A program made the position numbers and the translations under genes. Shown here piece after piece: positions 7,844 to 17,164 of a DNA stretch of 64,000 nucleotides. Numbering within the stretch: position 1 is the first letter of the stretch; each line of letters opens with the position of its first letter. A model generated the notes under the pieces. The model was not told the DNA's origin and searched no databases. It saw only the letters and a program-made list of their open reading frames with translations. The stretch lies in the NCBI RefSeq assembly GCF_031348265.1, contig NZ_CP133771.1, positions 1,798,001 to 1,862,000 of the forward strand, written 5' to 3'. Origin of the DNA: Streptomyces collinus (lineage in GTDB: Bacteria > Actinomycetota > Actinomycetes > Streptomycetales > Streptomycetaceae).

Positions 7844-8269
7844 GTGACGCCCTCCTTCGGCACCGGCCCGCACGCCGTGCGCCTGGCCCTCACCGGCGAT
7901 CTGGACTACGACACCTGCGGGGAACTGCTCCAGCGGGTACGGGCGGCTCTCGACGACGGCGGGGGTGTCGAGGAACTGCACCTGGACTGCGGAGGGCTGG
8001 GGACGGTCGACTCCATGGGTCTTTCGACCCTGCACCAGATCCACCGCTCCGCCGGCCGGGACGGCATCGCCTTCCACCTGGACGGCATCGGCCCGGCCCT
8101 GCGGCGCCTGCTCGAACTCACCGGCACCTACGAGCACCTGACGGCTCCGCGGCAAGCCGGGCTGCCCGGAAGCTCCGAGCCGCCCGGTACCGAGGAGGGG
8201 ACGGCCGCTACGGGCGCAGGGCGCGCAGCAGCAGATCGGCCAGGTGGTCCGCGACCTGCTGGGGCGTGA
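7844..8269 (+). CDS. STAS-domain anti-sigma factor antagonist
   Basis: 141 residues with a GTG start 22 bp after the cobalamin protein. The STAS fold occupies about residues 10-108, with VDSMGLSTLHQIHRSA around residues 50-65; the serine after Asp is at the usual phosphorylation site of anti-anti-sigma factors. The last 30 residues are a Gly/Ala/Pro-rich tail whose codons run 62 bp into the convergent TetR gene. It is the likely substrate of the SpoIIE phosphatase two genes upstream. No RsbW-type kinase is encoded in the window, so that partner must lie elsewhere. Confidence 0.85.
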   Translation: MTPSFGTGPHAVRLALTGDLDYDTCGELLQRVRAALDDGGGVEELHLDCGGLGTVDSMGLSTLHQIHRSAGRDGIAFHLDGIGPALRRLLELTGTYEHLTAPRQAGLPGSSEPPGTEEGTAATGAGRAAADRPGGPRPAGA

Positions 8270-8801
8270 GGGGGCCGTCGGGGCGGTACCACGTCGACAG
8301 GTGGTGGACCGAGCCGAAGTGGTAGTCGACCACGAGGTCCGCCGGGGTCGCCCGGGAGAAGACGCCCGACTCCTGGCCCTCCTCCACGAGCGCGCGGAAA
8401 CGCTCGTGGTAGCGGCGGCGTTCGGCGCGGACCTGCTTGTCCTTCTCGGGGCTGAGGTGGTGCATGGACCGCCAGAAGATCATGGCGTCGTCGAGGTTCT
8501 CGATGGTCGTCACCACGACGTCCGCGGCGGCGTGCCGCAGCCGCTTCTCGACCGGCTCGTCGGCACCGGCCACGGCGTCCAGCCGCTCCTGCTGGATGCG
8601 CAGCACGCGCGCGTACACCTCGTGCAGCAGGTCGTCCTTGGATCCGAAGTAGTGGTACAGCGCTCCCTTGGTGACGCCGGCCGCCTCGACGATCTCCTGC
8701 ACCGAGGTGCGGTCGTAGCCCTGCTCGGCGAAGAGCCGGGTGGCGGCGGCGAGGAGCCGCTGAGGCACGGGCGTGCCGTCCGAGTCCGTGGTCCTGGGCA
8801 C
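8208..8801 (-). CDS. TetR/AcrR family regulator of the fadD/SDR operon
   Basis: 197 residues from GTG 8801, with GTG 8810 as an alternative. The helix-turn-helix is RTSVQEIVEAAGVTKGALYHYFGSKDDLL (about 30-58). A helical ligand domain with a Tyr- and His-rich region (DYHFGSVHHLSTWY) follows. It is the last gene of a minus-strand SDR-ligase-TetR operon, 28 bp after the ligase stop, so it probably controls that operon in response to an acyl-CoA. The operator at 11304-11315 in front of the operon is its best candidate target. Its 3' end overlaps the STAS gene. Confidence 0.88.
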   Translation of the reverse strand: MPRTTDSDGTPVPQRLLAAATRLFAEQGYDRTSVQEIVEAAGVTKGALYHYFGSKDDLLHEVYARVLRIQQERLDAVAGADEPVEKRLRHAAADVVVTTIENLDDAMIFWRSMHHLSPEKDKQVRAERRRYHERFRALVEEGQESGVFSRATPADLVVDYHFGSVHHLSTWYRPDGPLTPQQVADHLADLLLRALRP

Positions 8802-8829
8802 TGCCGCCACCTGCCTTTCCGTTCTGTTG

Positions 8830-10494
8830 TCAGTCGCCTTGCGTACGGGAACGCAGTTCCCGACGGAGGATCTTCCCACTGGCCGTCTTCGGCAAGTCCG
8901 GCAGGATCTCCACCTGACGCGGATATTTGTAGGCGGCCAGTCTCTCCTTGCAGTAGGCGGCGAGTGCATCCGGGTCCGTGTCGGCGTCCGGCCGCAGGCT
9001 GATGTAGGCCTTGACCGTCTCTCCGCGGTACCCGTCGGGCACCCCCACGACGGCGGCCTCGCGCACCGCCGGGTGCGTGTAGAGGACGTCCTCGACCTCG
9101 CGGGGCCACACCTTGAAGCCGGACGCGTTGATCATGTCCTTCTTGCGGTCGACGACGTAGAGCCAGCCCTGCTCGTCGATGAAGCCGATGTCGCCGGTGC
9201 GCAGTTCGGCGCCGGGGAACGTGGCGGCGGTGGCGTCGGGGCGGCGCCAGTAGCCGGGCACGACCTGCGGGCCCGCGACGACGATCTCGCCCTGCTCGCC
9301 GAAGGGCACCTCCGCGCCGGCGTCGTCGACGATCCGGACGACCGTGTCGGGGCCGGGCAGTCCCACGGCGAGGGTCCCGGACGCGGGGTCGACCGGCGCC
9401 TCCAGGTGGGGCGGCACCGAGGCGCAGGGCGCGGTGCACTCGGTCAGCCCGTAGCCGTTGCGAATGTACGGCCCGAAGCCGGCCCGGAACTTCTCCACCA
9501 GGGCGGGCGGCAGCGGGGCGCCGCCCGAGGAGATCACCCGGAAGGAGGAGAAGTGGTCACGGGTGACGGAGGGGTGAGCCGCCAGCGCCATGAAGGCCGT
9601 GGACGGTCCGACGGTGTAGTGCGGGCGGTGCTCGGCGAACGCGTCCAGCACGACGCCCGACTCGAAGCGGTAGGCCAGCACCAGCGTGCCCGCGCTGTTC
9701 AGGCAGGCTCCGAGCTGGCAGACCATGCCGGTGATGTGGAACAGCGGCGCCAGCGCGAAGTACACCGGCCGCTCGGGCAGTCCGAGCCCGGTCCGCTGGC
9801 GCTCGGCGTTGTACATGATGTTGCCGTGCGTGTTGGTGGCGCCCTTGGGCGTGCCGCTCGTGCCGGAGGTGTAGCTGATCAGCGCGATGTCGGAGGGTCC
9901 GGGATCACGGCCCTCGGGCGTCTTGTGCCCGGCCCGTGCCACGCTCACCAGGTCGTCGGCGTCGGGGGCCTGCGGCAGGCGCTCGAAGGTGAGCACGCGC
10001 GCGTCGTCGCGGCTCTGGAAGTCCAGCTCGCACCCGGTGAGCACGATCCGCACCGGCGAGTCCGCCGCCGTCTCGCGCAGGTACGAATCCCAGGCCCGGT
10101 CCGAGCAGATGAGCGCGGTGACCTCGCCGTCCTTCAGGACGTGGGCCACCTCGCCCGACTTGTACATCGGGTTGACGGGCACGACGACCGCGCCCGCCTT
10201 CCACGCGCCCAGCAGGGCGAGCACGAAGTGCGGGGAGTTCTGCAGCAGCACCGCGACCCGGTCGCCGCGCCGGAGACCGCGGGCGGCGAGGTGCCCGGCG
10301 ACGGAGTCGCTGAGCTCGTCGACCTCGCGGTAGGTGAGCCGGCCGTCGAAGTAGGCCAGGAAGTCGCTGCCGGGGGTCTCGGCCACGGCGGTGCGCAGGG
10401 CGTGCACGAGGGAGTCGGCCGGGCTGATCGCGCCCTTCTGGGCGTCGCTGAGCAGGCCGAGCCAGGGCTTGGCCGCGTAACGGGACTCGGTCAC
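8830..10494 (-). CDS. Acyl-CoA synthetase (FadD-type, AMP-forming)
   Basis: 554 residues from the GTG that overlaps the upstream SDR stop (GTGA), preferred over longer starts. Adenylation motifs are clear: P-loop SYTSGTSGTPKG (208-218), YGLTECTAP near 350, GDIGFIDEQGWLYVVDRKKD in the hinge region, and SGKILRREL with catalytic Lys541. It activates a carboxylic acid as acyl-AMP and transfers it to CoA. The chain-length preference cannot be read from sequence. It is the middle gene of an operon with an SDR and a TetR regulator, pointing to uptake and breakdown of a fatty or aromatic acid. Confidence 0.92.
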   Translation of the reverse strand: MTESRYAAKPWLGLLSDAQKGAISPADSLVHALRTAVAETPGSDFLAYFDGRLTYREVDELSDSVAGHLAARGLRRGDRVAVLLQNSPHFVLALLGAWKAGAVVVPVNPMYKSGEVAHVLKDGEVTALICSDRAWDSYLRETAADSPVRIVLTGCELDFQSRDDARVLTFERLPQAPDADDLVSVARAGHKTPEGRDPGPSDIALISYTSGTSGTPKGATNTHGNIMYNAERQRTGLGLPERPVYFALAPLFHITGMVCQLGACLNSAGTLVLAYRFESGVVLDAFAEHRPHYTVGPSTAFMALAAHPSVTRDHFSSFRVISSGGAPLPPALVEKFRAGFGPYIRNGYGLTECTAPCASVPPHLEAPVDPASGTLAVGLPGPDTVVRIVDDAGAEVPFGEQGEIVVAGPQVVPGYWRRPDATAATFPGAELRTGDIGFIDEQGWLYVVDRKKDMINASGFKVWPREVEDVLYTHPAVREAAVVGVPDGYRGETVKAYISLRPDADTDPDALAAYCKERLAAYKYPRQVEILPDLPKTASGKILRRELRSRTQGD

Positions 10495-11264
10495 CGGGCC
10501 TCCTCCCACTGCTGCTGGATGCGGTTCATGCCGGACAGCCACCGGTCGGGGTCACCGGCCCGGGCCTGGTGGTAGGCGGCGACCTCGGGGTGCGGCAGGA
10601 TCAGGAACCGGTCCTCCTCGATGCCCTGGAGCAGCGCGTCAGCCACGGCCTCCGGCTCGATCGCGGTCGGCTGGAGCACGAGGTCGCCCGCGCTGCCGGT
10701 GGCGGCGAGCATGTCGGTGCGGACGCCCTGCGGGCAGATCGCGTGGACCTTCACGCCGCGGTGCCGGTAGGTCAGGGACAGCCACTCGGCGAAGGCGAGC
10801 GCGCCGTGCTTGGTGACGGCGTAGGGCGCCGCCCCGATCATGGTGAGCAGCCCGGCGGCGGACACGGTGGAGACGAACCGGCCGCTGCCGCGCTCCAGCC
10901 AGGCGGGCAGCAGGTCCTGCGCGGCCCGCACATGGGCCATGACGTTGACGTCCCAGGACAGGGCCCACGCCTTCTCGTCCAAGGGCTGCCCGGGCTCGAT
11001 GCCGTCGGCGGCGACACCGGCGTTGGCGCAGTAGACGTCGACCGTGCCGCCGAGTGCGTCGCGGGCGTCGCCGACGATCGCCGAGGCGTCGCCGGGCACG
11101 GCGATGCCGCCGATGTCGCCTGCGACCTGCTTGGCCCGCTCGGCGTCGAGGTCGTTGACGACGACCCGGGCCCCTTCGGCGGCGAACCGCCGGGCGAGCG
11201 CGGCCCCGATCCCGCCGCCGGCCCCCGTGACAACGACTCCGGCCTCTTGAAAGGCTCCCACCAT
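10491..11264 (-). CDS. Short-chain dehydrogenase/reductase
   Basis: 257 residues with an ATG preceded by taaggag. The Rossmann motif TGAGGGIGAAL is at residues 13-23, NDLD (about 37-40) suggests NAD(H) use, and the catalytic pair is YAVTKHG with a Ser in TVSAAGLL. It is the first gene of the SDR-ligase-TetR operon. It probably oxidises or reduces a hydroxy group on the acid or CoA thioester handled by the ligase. The substrate is not predictable. Confidence 0.9.
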   Translation of the reverse strand: MVGAFQEAGVVVTGAGGGIGAALARRFAAEGARVVVNDLDAERAKQVAGDIGGIAVPGDASAIVGDARDALGGTVDVYCANAGVAADGIEPGQPLDEKAWALSWDVNVMAHVRAAQDLLPAWLERGSGRFVSTVSAAGLLTMIGAAPYAVTKHGALAFAEWLSLTYRHRGVKVHAICPQGVRTDMLAATGSAGDLVLQPTAIEPEAVADALLQGIEEDRFLILPHPEVAAYHQARAGDPDRWLSGMNRIQQQWEEAR

Positions 11265-11303
11265 CGGTCTCCTTAGACGCGGCTCAGCAATGACGCCAGA
11301 CTA

Positions 11304-11315
11304 ACCGGTCGGTAT
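11304..11315. promoter_or_regulatory. ACCGGTCGGTAT operator half-palindrome
   Basis: An exact complement of ATACCGACCGGT, 40 bp upstream of the SDR start. The left arm of the palindrome is degenerate (3 of 6 positions). It is in the position expected for a repressor site in the SDR-fadD-tetR promoter. Confidence 0.5.
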
Positions 11316-11341
11316 GTTTCAAGGAAGGGGGTGGAGCAGCA

Positions 11342-11411
11342 CCCTAGGGGCGCGGGGCTGTACCGATATGCGGCTCCGCCGCGTGGGCGCGACCAGCCAC
11401 AACGAAGCGGC
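11342..11411 (+). repeat. Streptomyces intergenic repeat (GGGGCGCGGGG...GCGACCAGCCAC type)
   Basis: The 70-bp stretch runs from ccctaggggcgcggggctg through a small hairpin (gcggctccgccgc) to gcgaccagccacaacg. I recognise it from memory as a dispersed element found between many Streptomyces genes. It ends about 27 bp before the DUF1343 start, so it forms most of that gene's leader. Confidence 0.6.
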
Positions 11412-11437
11412 ACAAAACGGACTACGGAGGCCACCGC

Positions 11438-12673
11438 ATGCGCCCTTCCAGACGAGCCGTCATCACCACCGCCACGGCGGCAGCCGTATCGGCCACGTCC
11501 ACCGCGTCCGCCGCCCAGCGCCGCAGGCACCTGCGCACCGGCTTCGAACGACTCGCCCACGACGGCTACTCCCTGCTCGACGGCCAGAAGGTCGGCATCG
11601 TCACCAACCCCACCGGCATCACCCGCGACGCCCGCCACATCGTCGACGTCATGCACGCCGACACCCGCGTCGGCCTCACCGCCGTCTTCGGCCCCGAGCA
11701 CGGCTTCCGCGGCACCGCCCAGGCCGGCGGCTCCGAGGGCCGTTACGACGACCCGGCGACCGGCCTGCCGGTCTACGACACGTACCTCAAGAGCGGCCGG
11801 CCGCTCGCCGACGTCTTCACCGCGTCCGGCGTCGACACGGTCGTCTTCGACATCCAGGACGTCGGCGCCCGCTTCTACACCTACATCTGGACGCTGTACG
11901 ACTGCATGGAGGCAGCCCTGCTCGCCGGCAAGCGGTTCGTGGTCCTGGACCGGCCCAACCCGGTGACCGGGCGGGCGGCCCTCGGCCCGGTCCTGCACAA
12001 GGAGTTCGCCACGTTCGTCGGGCGGCAGCCCATCGCCCAGGCCCACGGGATGACCGTCGCCGAGCTGGCACGGCTGTTCAACGGGGAGTTCCTGACCGAG
12101 CCCGTGCCGCTGGAGACCGTGACGATGTCGGGCTGGAAACGGTCGGACTTCTACGACGCCTCCGGGCTGCCCTGGGTGCCGCCGAGCCCCAACATGCCGA
12201 CGCCGGAGACGGCCCTGGTGTACTCGGGGACGTGCCTGTTCGAGGGCACGAACCTGTCGGAGGGGCGCGGCACGACCCGGCCGTTCGAGCTGCTGGGCGC
12301 GGAGGGCGTCGACCGGCGCTGGGCGGCCGCGGCGAACGAACTCGCCCTGCCCGGGGTCCGGTTCAGGGAGGCGTACTTCGCGCCCACGTTCTCGAAGTAC
12401 CAGGGAAAGACGATCGGCGGTGTGCAGGTGCACGTGCACGACCGGGCCGCGTTCGATCCCGTGCGGACGGGGATCGCGCTGCTCGTCACCGCCAAGCGGG
12501 TCTGGAGCGGTTTCGCCTGGCGCCCTGACAACTGGATCGACAAGCTCACCGGCTCCGCCCGCGTGCGCACGATGATCGACGCGGGTGCGGACACCGACGA
12601 GGTCGTGGCCGGGTGGCAGGAGGACCTGGCGGCGTTCCGGAGGATGCGGCGGACGTACCTCCACTACCGCTGA
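11438..12673 (+). CDS. Secreted DUF1343 protein (NamZ-like exo-N-acetylmuramidase)
   Basis: 411 residues. The N-terminus SRRAVITTATAAAVSATSTA fits a Tat-type signal, with cleavage near the AASA/AAQ region. The DUF1343 core shows VGIVTNPTGI, VFGPEHGFRG, FDIQDVGARFYTY and VLDRPNP, which line the active cleft in characterised NamZ enzymes. These remove terminal MurNAc from peptidoglycan fragments. The protein probably works outside the membrane in cell-wall turnover or recycling. It stands alone, with a repeat upstream and an unrelated hydrolase downstream. Confidence 0.88.
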   Translation: MRPSRRAVITTATAAAVSATSTASAAQRRRHLRTGFERLAHDGYSLLDGQKVGIVTNPTGITRDARHIVDVMHADTRVGLTAVFGPEHGFRGTAQAGGSEGRYDDPATGLPVYDTYLKSGRPLADVFTASGVDTVVFDIQDVGARFYTYIWTLYDCMEAALLAGKRFVVLDRPNPVTGRAALGPVLHKEFATFVGRQPIAQAHGMTVAELARLFNGEFLTEPVPLETVTMSGWKRSDFYDASGLPWVPPSPNMPTPETALVYSGTCLFEGTNLSEGRGTTRPFELLGAEGVDRRWAAAANELALPGVRFREAYFAPTFSKYQGKTIGGVQVHVHDRAAFDPVRTGIALLVTAKRVWSGFAWRPDNWIDKLTGSARVRTMIDAGADTDEVVAGWQEDLAAFRRMRRTYLHYR

Positions 12674-12765
12674 GCCGAATGCGCCCGTGACGTATGGCCA
12701 AGCTGCCCCGTTGGCAGGACGATGCGCCCACATCGTGGCGTCACCCGGGGACCAGGGGGCCTGTC

Positions 12766-14082
12766 ATGACGGATCCGGCGATGAGCGTGACTCCCTACTG
12801 GGAGGTGGCCTTCGACGCGGACGGGGACCCGGAGGGCCGCCGGCGCGACCGGCTGCTGGCGGGGGTGCGCGAGCGGGGCGTGCGCGACCTGATCGTCTTC
12901 GCGCACGGCTGGAACACCGACCGCTCGGGCGCGACCCGCCTCTACGACCGCTTCTTCGCGCCCGTGCCGCGGCTGGCCCCGGCGGCCCGGATCGGCTACG
13001 TCGGCGTGCTGTGGCCGGCGATGCGGTTCTCCGACGAGCCGATCCCGGACTTCCCCCGGGCCGTGGCGGCCGAGCCGGCGAGGCGCCCGGTGCTGGACAA
13101 GGACACCCGGCACGCCCTGCTGGACACCTTCCCGGGCCGGGCGATCCTGGTCGACCAGATCGCCCGGCTGCTGGAGCAGCAGCCGCCGGAGGAGGCCGAA
13201 CTGGAGGAGTTCGGACGGCTGGTGCGGACCCTGGTGGAGGTGGTGGCGCCCGGGCCGCAGGCGCTGTTCGCCGCGGACACGGTGGCGGAGGGCGTGCCGC
13301 AGAGCGAGCCGGAGATGTTCGCCGGGTCGTCGGCGGCGGCCTGCGAGGAGTTCGCGCGGGCGCTGGCGGAGCTGGAGGCGTCCGGGACGCCGCAGGGGTT
13401 CCGGATCCCCAACCCTTGGGACGGTGCGCACGAACTGCTGCGGCAGGCCACGTACTACGCGATGAAGCGGCGCGCGGGGACCGTCGGGGAGCGGGGGCTC
13501 GGCCGGGTCGTCGGGCAGCTCGCGAAGGCGGCCCCAGGGGTGCGGGTGCACCTGGTCGGGCACAGCTTCGGAGCGCGGCTGGTGTCGTTCGCGCTGCGGG
13601 GCCTGCCCGAGGGCGTGCGCACGGTGAAGTCGGTGACGCTGCTCCAAGGGGCCTTCTCGCACTACGCGTTCGCCGCCCGGCTGCCGCACGACGCCCGGGC
13701 GGGCGGGGTGCTCCAGGGACAGCAGAACCGTGTCGATGGGCCCCTGGTGTGCTGCCACTCCCGGCACGACGCGGCCCTGGGGACGATGTATCCGCTGGCC
13801 TCACGGATGGCGGGCGACAGCCGGTCGGCAGCGGAGCCGGTCCTGGGGCGGGTCCTGGGCGCCAAGTGGGGCGCGATGGGGTACGACGGAGTGCAGGCCG
13901 TGCCGGGCACGCGCGCTCACACCCTCGCCCAGGCCCTGGAGGCGGAGCTGCCCGCCTCGGGGTGCGTGAACGTCGACGCGGCGGCGGTGGTCAGACGCGG
14001 CGGGCCGCCGGCCGGCGCGCACAGCGACATCCTGCACGCGGAACTGGCCCGGCTGGTCCTGGCGGCGGGCCGGGTTCGCTGA
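12766..14082 (+). CDS. Alpha/beta-hydrolase fold protein, unknown substrate
   Basis: 438 residues from ATG 12766, which follows an agggggcc stretch. The upstream 24 codons of the same frame look non-coding. An early oxyanion-type motif is IVFAHGWNTDRSG (about 43-55). The nucleophile elbow is GHSFG (265-269, Ser267), and a possible His lies in PLVCCHSRHDAALG. The protein lacks a signal peptide. Between the core strands lies a long helical insert (about 90-230). It resembles serine-hydrolase proteins of actinobacteria annotated only by fold; no specific esterase or peptidase family is recognised. Confidence 0.75.
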   Translation: MTDPAMSVTPYWEVAFDADGDPEGRRRDRLLAGVRERGVRDLIVFAHGWNTDRSGATRLYDRFFAPVPRLAPAARIGYVGVLWPAMRFSDEPIPDFPRAVAAEPARRPVLDKDTRHALLDTFPGRAILVDQIARLLEQQPPEEAELEEFGRLVRTLVEVVAPGPQALFAADTVAEGVPQSEPEMFAGSSAAACEEFARALAELEASGTPQGFRIPNPWDGAHELLRQATYYAMKRRAGTVGERGLGRVVGQLAKAAPGVRVHLVGHSFGARLVSFALRGLPEGVRTVKSVTLLQGAFSHYAFAARLPHDARAGGVLQGQQNRVDGPLVCCHSRHDAALGTMYPLASRMAGDSRSAAEPVLGRVLGAKWGAMGYDGVQAVPGTRAHTLAQALEAELPASGCVNVDAAAVVRRGGPPAGAHSDILHAELARLVLAAGRVR

Positions 14083-14101
14083 CCCGCCGCCAGGCAGGGC
14101 G

Positions 14102-16900
14102 TTACCGGTGTGAGGTGAACTCCACGACCTGCTGGTAGGTCGGCCGGTTCTGCCAGCTGATCTTGCCGTGCTTGATGCCGCCGAGGGTGCGGTGGTTGAT
14201 CGAGTCGGCGCACCACTGGTCGCCCGCCGCGCACACGTCGTCGCCGGGGTAGACCTGGGCCGCGGTCTTGCCGGCCGCCGTCTTCAGGGTGCTGACGAGG
14301 GTGTCCCGGCAGGCGGCGAGGCTGCCGTCGCCGCAGTACGTGCGGGCCAGCGGTCCCTTGACCTGCTCACCGAGGACCGAGCGGATGTCCTTGTCGACGT
14401 AGCTCCACCAGCCGTACTGGAAGGAGCTTCCCGCGTGCGAGCCGGTCGGACCGTGCGCCGCTGACGGGGACTCGTCGACGGGGAGGTTGGCGGTCACGGC
14501 CTCGTAGAGCCCGCTGCCGAGGCCGGGTTCGAACTCGGCCTTGACCAACAGGGGCCACCAGGCGTCGAGGATGCGGATCGCATCGGCGTCGGCGTACTTC
14601 TTCGAGCCGGCGGCGGTCTCCGTGCGCTTGCCCCCCGCGGCGGTCCAGGCCTGGAGTCTGCTCACGGCGGCCGCGACGGCGGGGTCGGTGACGGGCGAGC
14701 TGGTGACGACCTTCAGGAGCTTGGGCAGGACGTCCTCGGCCCGGAGGTCCGCCAGCCCGGCGTCGGCCATGGCCTTCACGAGGGCGGCCCGGGTCACCCC
14801 GCCCTGCTGGACGAGCTTCTTCACCCGGTCCTCCAGGAGGTTGCCGCGGTGCACGGAGCCGTTGCCCCAGGGGGCGGTCGTGTAGTCCCTGGCCTGCTTG
14901 TTGTTCCAGGAGACGTAGTAGTCCTGGTCGACGGAGTTCGGGTGGGCGGAGGGCGGGGTGTAGTCGGCCGTGTTGGTCGCCGGGTCCCAGCCGCGCCACT
15001 CGTAGGCCGGCCGGGCCCACGCCGGGAACTCGGAGTCGACGCCGGCCGCACGCACCGGGTTGTCGCCGCTGTTGTAGTACGCGGTGTGCTCGGAGTCGGC
15101 GTAGAACCAGTTGAAGGTGTAGTTGATGTGCTGGACGGCCTTCTGGAAGGTGTCCGGGCCCTTGACGTAGTCCGGGTCGTTCAGCATCTGGAAGCCGATG
15201 ATGGAGTCGGCCTCGTGCAGGAAGGACGAGCGCAGGGTGGTGTAGGCGACCTTCTTGCCGCCGACCGTCGCGCGGTACTCGACGGGGCCGTACTTCGTGC
15301 GCCAGACGCGCATGGTGTACGAGCCCGCCGCGGTGCCGTCGGCGACCGTGGGCTTCCAGGTGTTCTTCTGCTCGATCTTCTCCATCGGCGTGCAGGTGCC
15401 GCGGTACAGGTAGTGGTAGTCGTCCTGGCACAGTTCGACGGCGTAGGAGTCGATGATGTCCTGGCCGGAGGTCGTGGCGCTCCACGCGTAGTCCTGGCCG
15501 CGGCCGAGTTCGACGTACATGCTCAAGCCCGCGAAGGAGGCGCCGCGGGCGCTGATGCCCGGGCCCTGGATCTCCTGAAGCAGCAGCAGTTGGGGGGCGA
15601 AGTAGCCGGTCTGCGGGCCGAACACGGCGACGGGGTGGCCGCTGGCGGTGTGCTTGCCGCTGACGACGAGGGCGTTGGACATGCCGCGCTTGGCGGACGA
15701 CGTGGCGGTCTTGGCGGCTTCGCCGGAGGCGCCGGTCGCACCGGCCGTGGTGGCGCTGCCGGTGCGGTCGTACACGAGCGGCTCCGGCTTCACCGAGCCC
15801 GCGTCGGGCAGGGCCGTGCCCTGCGGGGCGGCGGGCTTGGTCCCGTACGGGAAGCTGCCGGCGTGCTGGGTGAGGACGGCCTCCGGGTCGTTGCGCATCC
15901 GGAAGGATTCCCAGACCTTGGTGCCCTCGGTGACGCCGTACTTCTCCTGGGCGGCCATGAGCGAGAGGGCGTTGTTGACCTCGCCGCCTCCGCCCGAGCC
16001 GAACAGCGCGCCGATGACGGAGGCCAGCGCGACCAGGTCGGTGATCTTGAAGTGCTCGATGGTCCCGGCGTTGGTGACTGAGTCCTTGTGCCCGGTGAGT
16101 ACGTACTCACCGGGGAAGGTGCGCCCGCTGTCGGAGGCGTCGATGTAGGAGTTGATGCCGTCGAGGTAGGCCTTGACGTCGGCGAGGGCCTGGCGTCCGC
16201 GCTCGCCGTTGGTGGCGACGGCGTTGTCGATCTGCGCCTGCAGATCGGCCTCGGTGTACGGGGCGTGCCGCCAGAACTGTTGCTCCAGGCCCTGGTTGGA
16301 GGGCGCACCGCCCGCGAAGGAGGTCAGCTGTCCACGCCCGACGTGCCGGAAGACGTCCATCAGCCACAGCCGGTCCTGGGCTGCCGCGTAGCCGGCGCCG
16401 AACTCCGTGCCGTACCGGGTGGTACCGGTGATGTGCGGCACACCGGTCTTCTTGTCCCGGACGATCGTCACGTCACTGCGTCCGGCGGGCTTGAGGCTGG
16501 AGGCGACCTGGTCGGCGGGGACCCCGAAGGAGGCGTCGTTGAAGAAGGTGTTGATCTTGTCGTTGGTGAGGCCGGGGTAGCCCTTGGCCAGGTTGGCGTA
16601 GGGCCCGAGCTGGTCCTCGGCGTGCTCGGGCTGGGTGCCGAAGGCCTGGTTGAGGAGGATCTGGGCGAGGGTGGCGTTGCCGTTCTGGCCGGGCGGGAGG
16701 ATGTCCGAACACTGGTTTCCGCAGTGGTCGTTCGCCGCGGCCACGGCCTGCGCGGTCGCTGTTTCCGAGGCGGCAGCCGGGGCAAGCGGCGACAAGAGAC
16801 CTGCGATCAGGGCGCATACCGAAGCTGTCTTCAGGAACCCGGGGATTCCGCTGGGAGTTCTCATTCTGTCGAGAACGGTGCGTGGGGCACGCCGTGGCAT
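14102..16900 (-). CDS. Secreted penicillin acylase family protein (Ntn hydrolase)
   Basis: 932 residues with a strong gggaggag site before ATG 16900. The signal region is KTASVCALIAGLLSPLAPAA (24-43). The proenzyme plan is alpha chain, spacer and beta chain. The N-terminal nucleophile is probably Ser408 in KRGMSNALVVSG, exposed by autocleavage after Met407. HxxG-type pocket residues follow in the beta chain (FGPQTGYFAPQLLL). Family members hydrolyse amides such as penicillins, acyl-homoserine lactones or lipopeptides; the substrate here is open. It converges with the alpha/beta hydrolase gene, leaving only 19 bp between the stops and no obvious terminator. Confidence 0.9.
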   Translation of the reverse strand: MPRRAPRTVLDRMRTPSGIPGFLKTASVCALIAGLLSPLAPAAASETATAQAVAAANDHCGNQCSDILPPGQNGNATLAQILLNQAFGTQPEHAEDQLGPYANLAKGYPGLTNDKINTFFNDASFGVPADQVASSLKPAGRSDVTIVRDKKTGVPHITGTTRYGTEFGAGYAAAQDRLWLMDVFRHVGRGQLTSFAGGAPSNQGLEQQFWRHAPYTEADLQAQIDNAVATNGERGRQALADVKAYLDGINSYIDASDSGRTFPGEYVLTGHKDSVTNAGTIEHFKITDLVALASVIGALFGSGGGGEVNNALSLMAAQEKYGVTEGTKVWESFRMRNDPEAVLTQHAGSFPYGTKPAAPQGTALPDAGSVKPEPLVYDRTGSATTAGATGASGEAAKTATSSAKRGMSNALVVSGKHTASGHPVAVFGPQTGYFAPQLLLLQEIQGPGISARGASFAGLSMYVELGRGQDYAWSATTSGQDIIDSYAVELCQDDYHYLYRGTCTPMEKIEQKNTWKPTVADGTAAGSYTMRVWRTKYGPVEYRATVGGKKVAYTTLRSSFLHEADSIIGFQMLNDPDYVKGPDTFQKAVQHINYTFNWFYADSEHTAYYNSGDNPVRAAGVDSEFPAWARPAYEWRGWDPATNTADYTPPSAHPNSVDQDYYVSWNNKQARDYTTAPWGNGSVHRGNLLEDRVKKLVQQGGVTRAALVKAMADAGLADLRAEDVLPKLLKVVTSSPVTDPAVAAAVSRLQAWTAAGGKRTETAAGSKKYADADAIRILDAWWPLLVKAEFEPGLGSGLYEAVTANLPVDESPSAAHGPTGSHAGSSFQYGWWSYVDKDIRSVLGEQVKGPLARTYCGDGSLAACRDTLVSTLKTAAGKTAAQVYPGDDVCAAGDQWCADSINHRTLGGIKHGKISWQNRPTYQQVVEFTSHR

Positions 16901-17164
16901 GGGGGGCTCCTCCCGACGGGGGTGGGCGGGATGTTACCGCCGGTATCCCCCGGCTTGAAGATGAACAAGCGTCACTTTTTGAAGTCGGCACAACAGACAC
17001 AGAGACCACGGCAGTCGACTCGCGAGCCTCTCGGGGCCGCTTATGGAGGCCATTTGAAATCGGATGGAGCCGATTCGCTTGTCGATACGTCTATTCGGCG
17101 ACGTCCGTTCGACGACGCCGAAGTGACCGGATTACAGGTGCAGGTGTGACGGAGGTGCAGGACG

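Noticed and set aside
8773-10575. A 600-codon plus-strand frame opposite the acyl-CoA synthetase
   Set aside because: It is a shadow of the FadD-like gene; it is rich in Gly/Val/Arg/His, with no known motif.
14102-16900. Penicillin acylase as part of a beta-lactam cluster
   Set aside because: No biosynthetic genes are nearby, and the family has many unrelated amide substrates.
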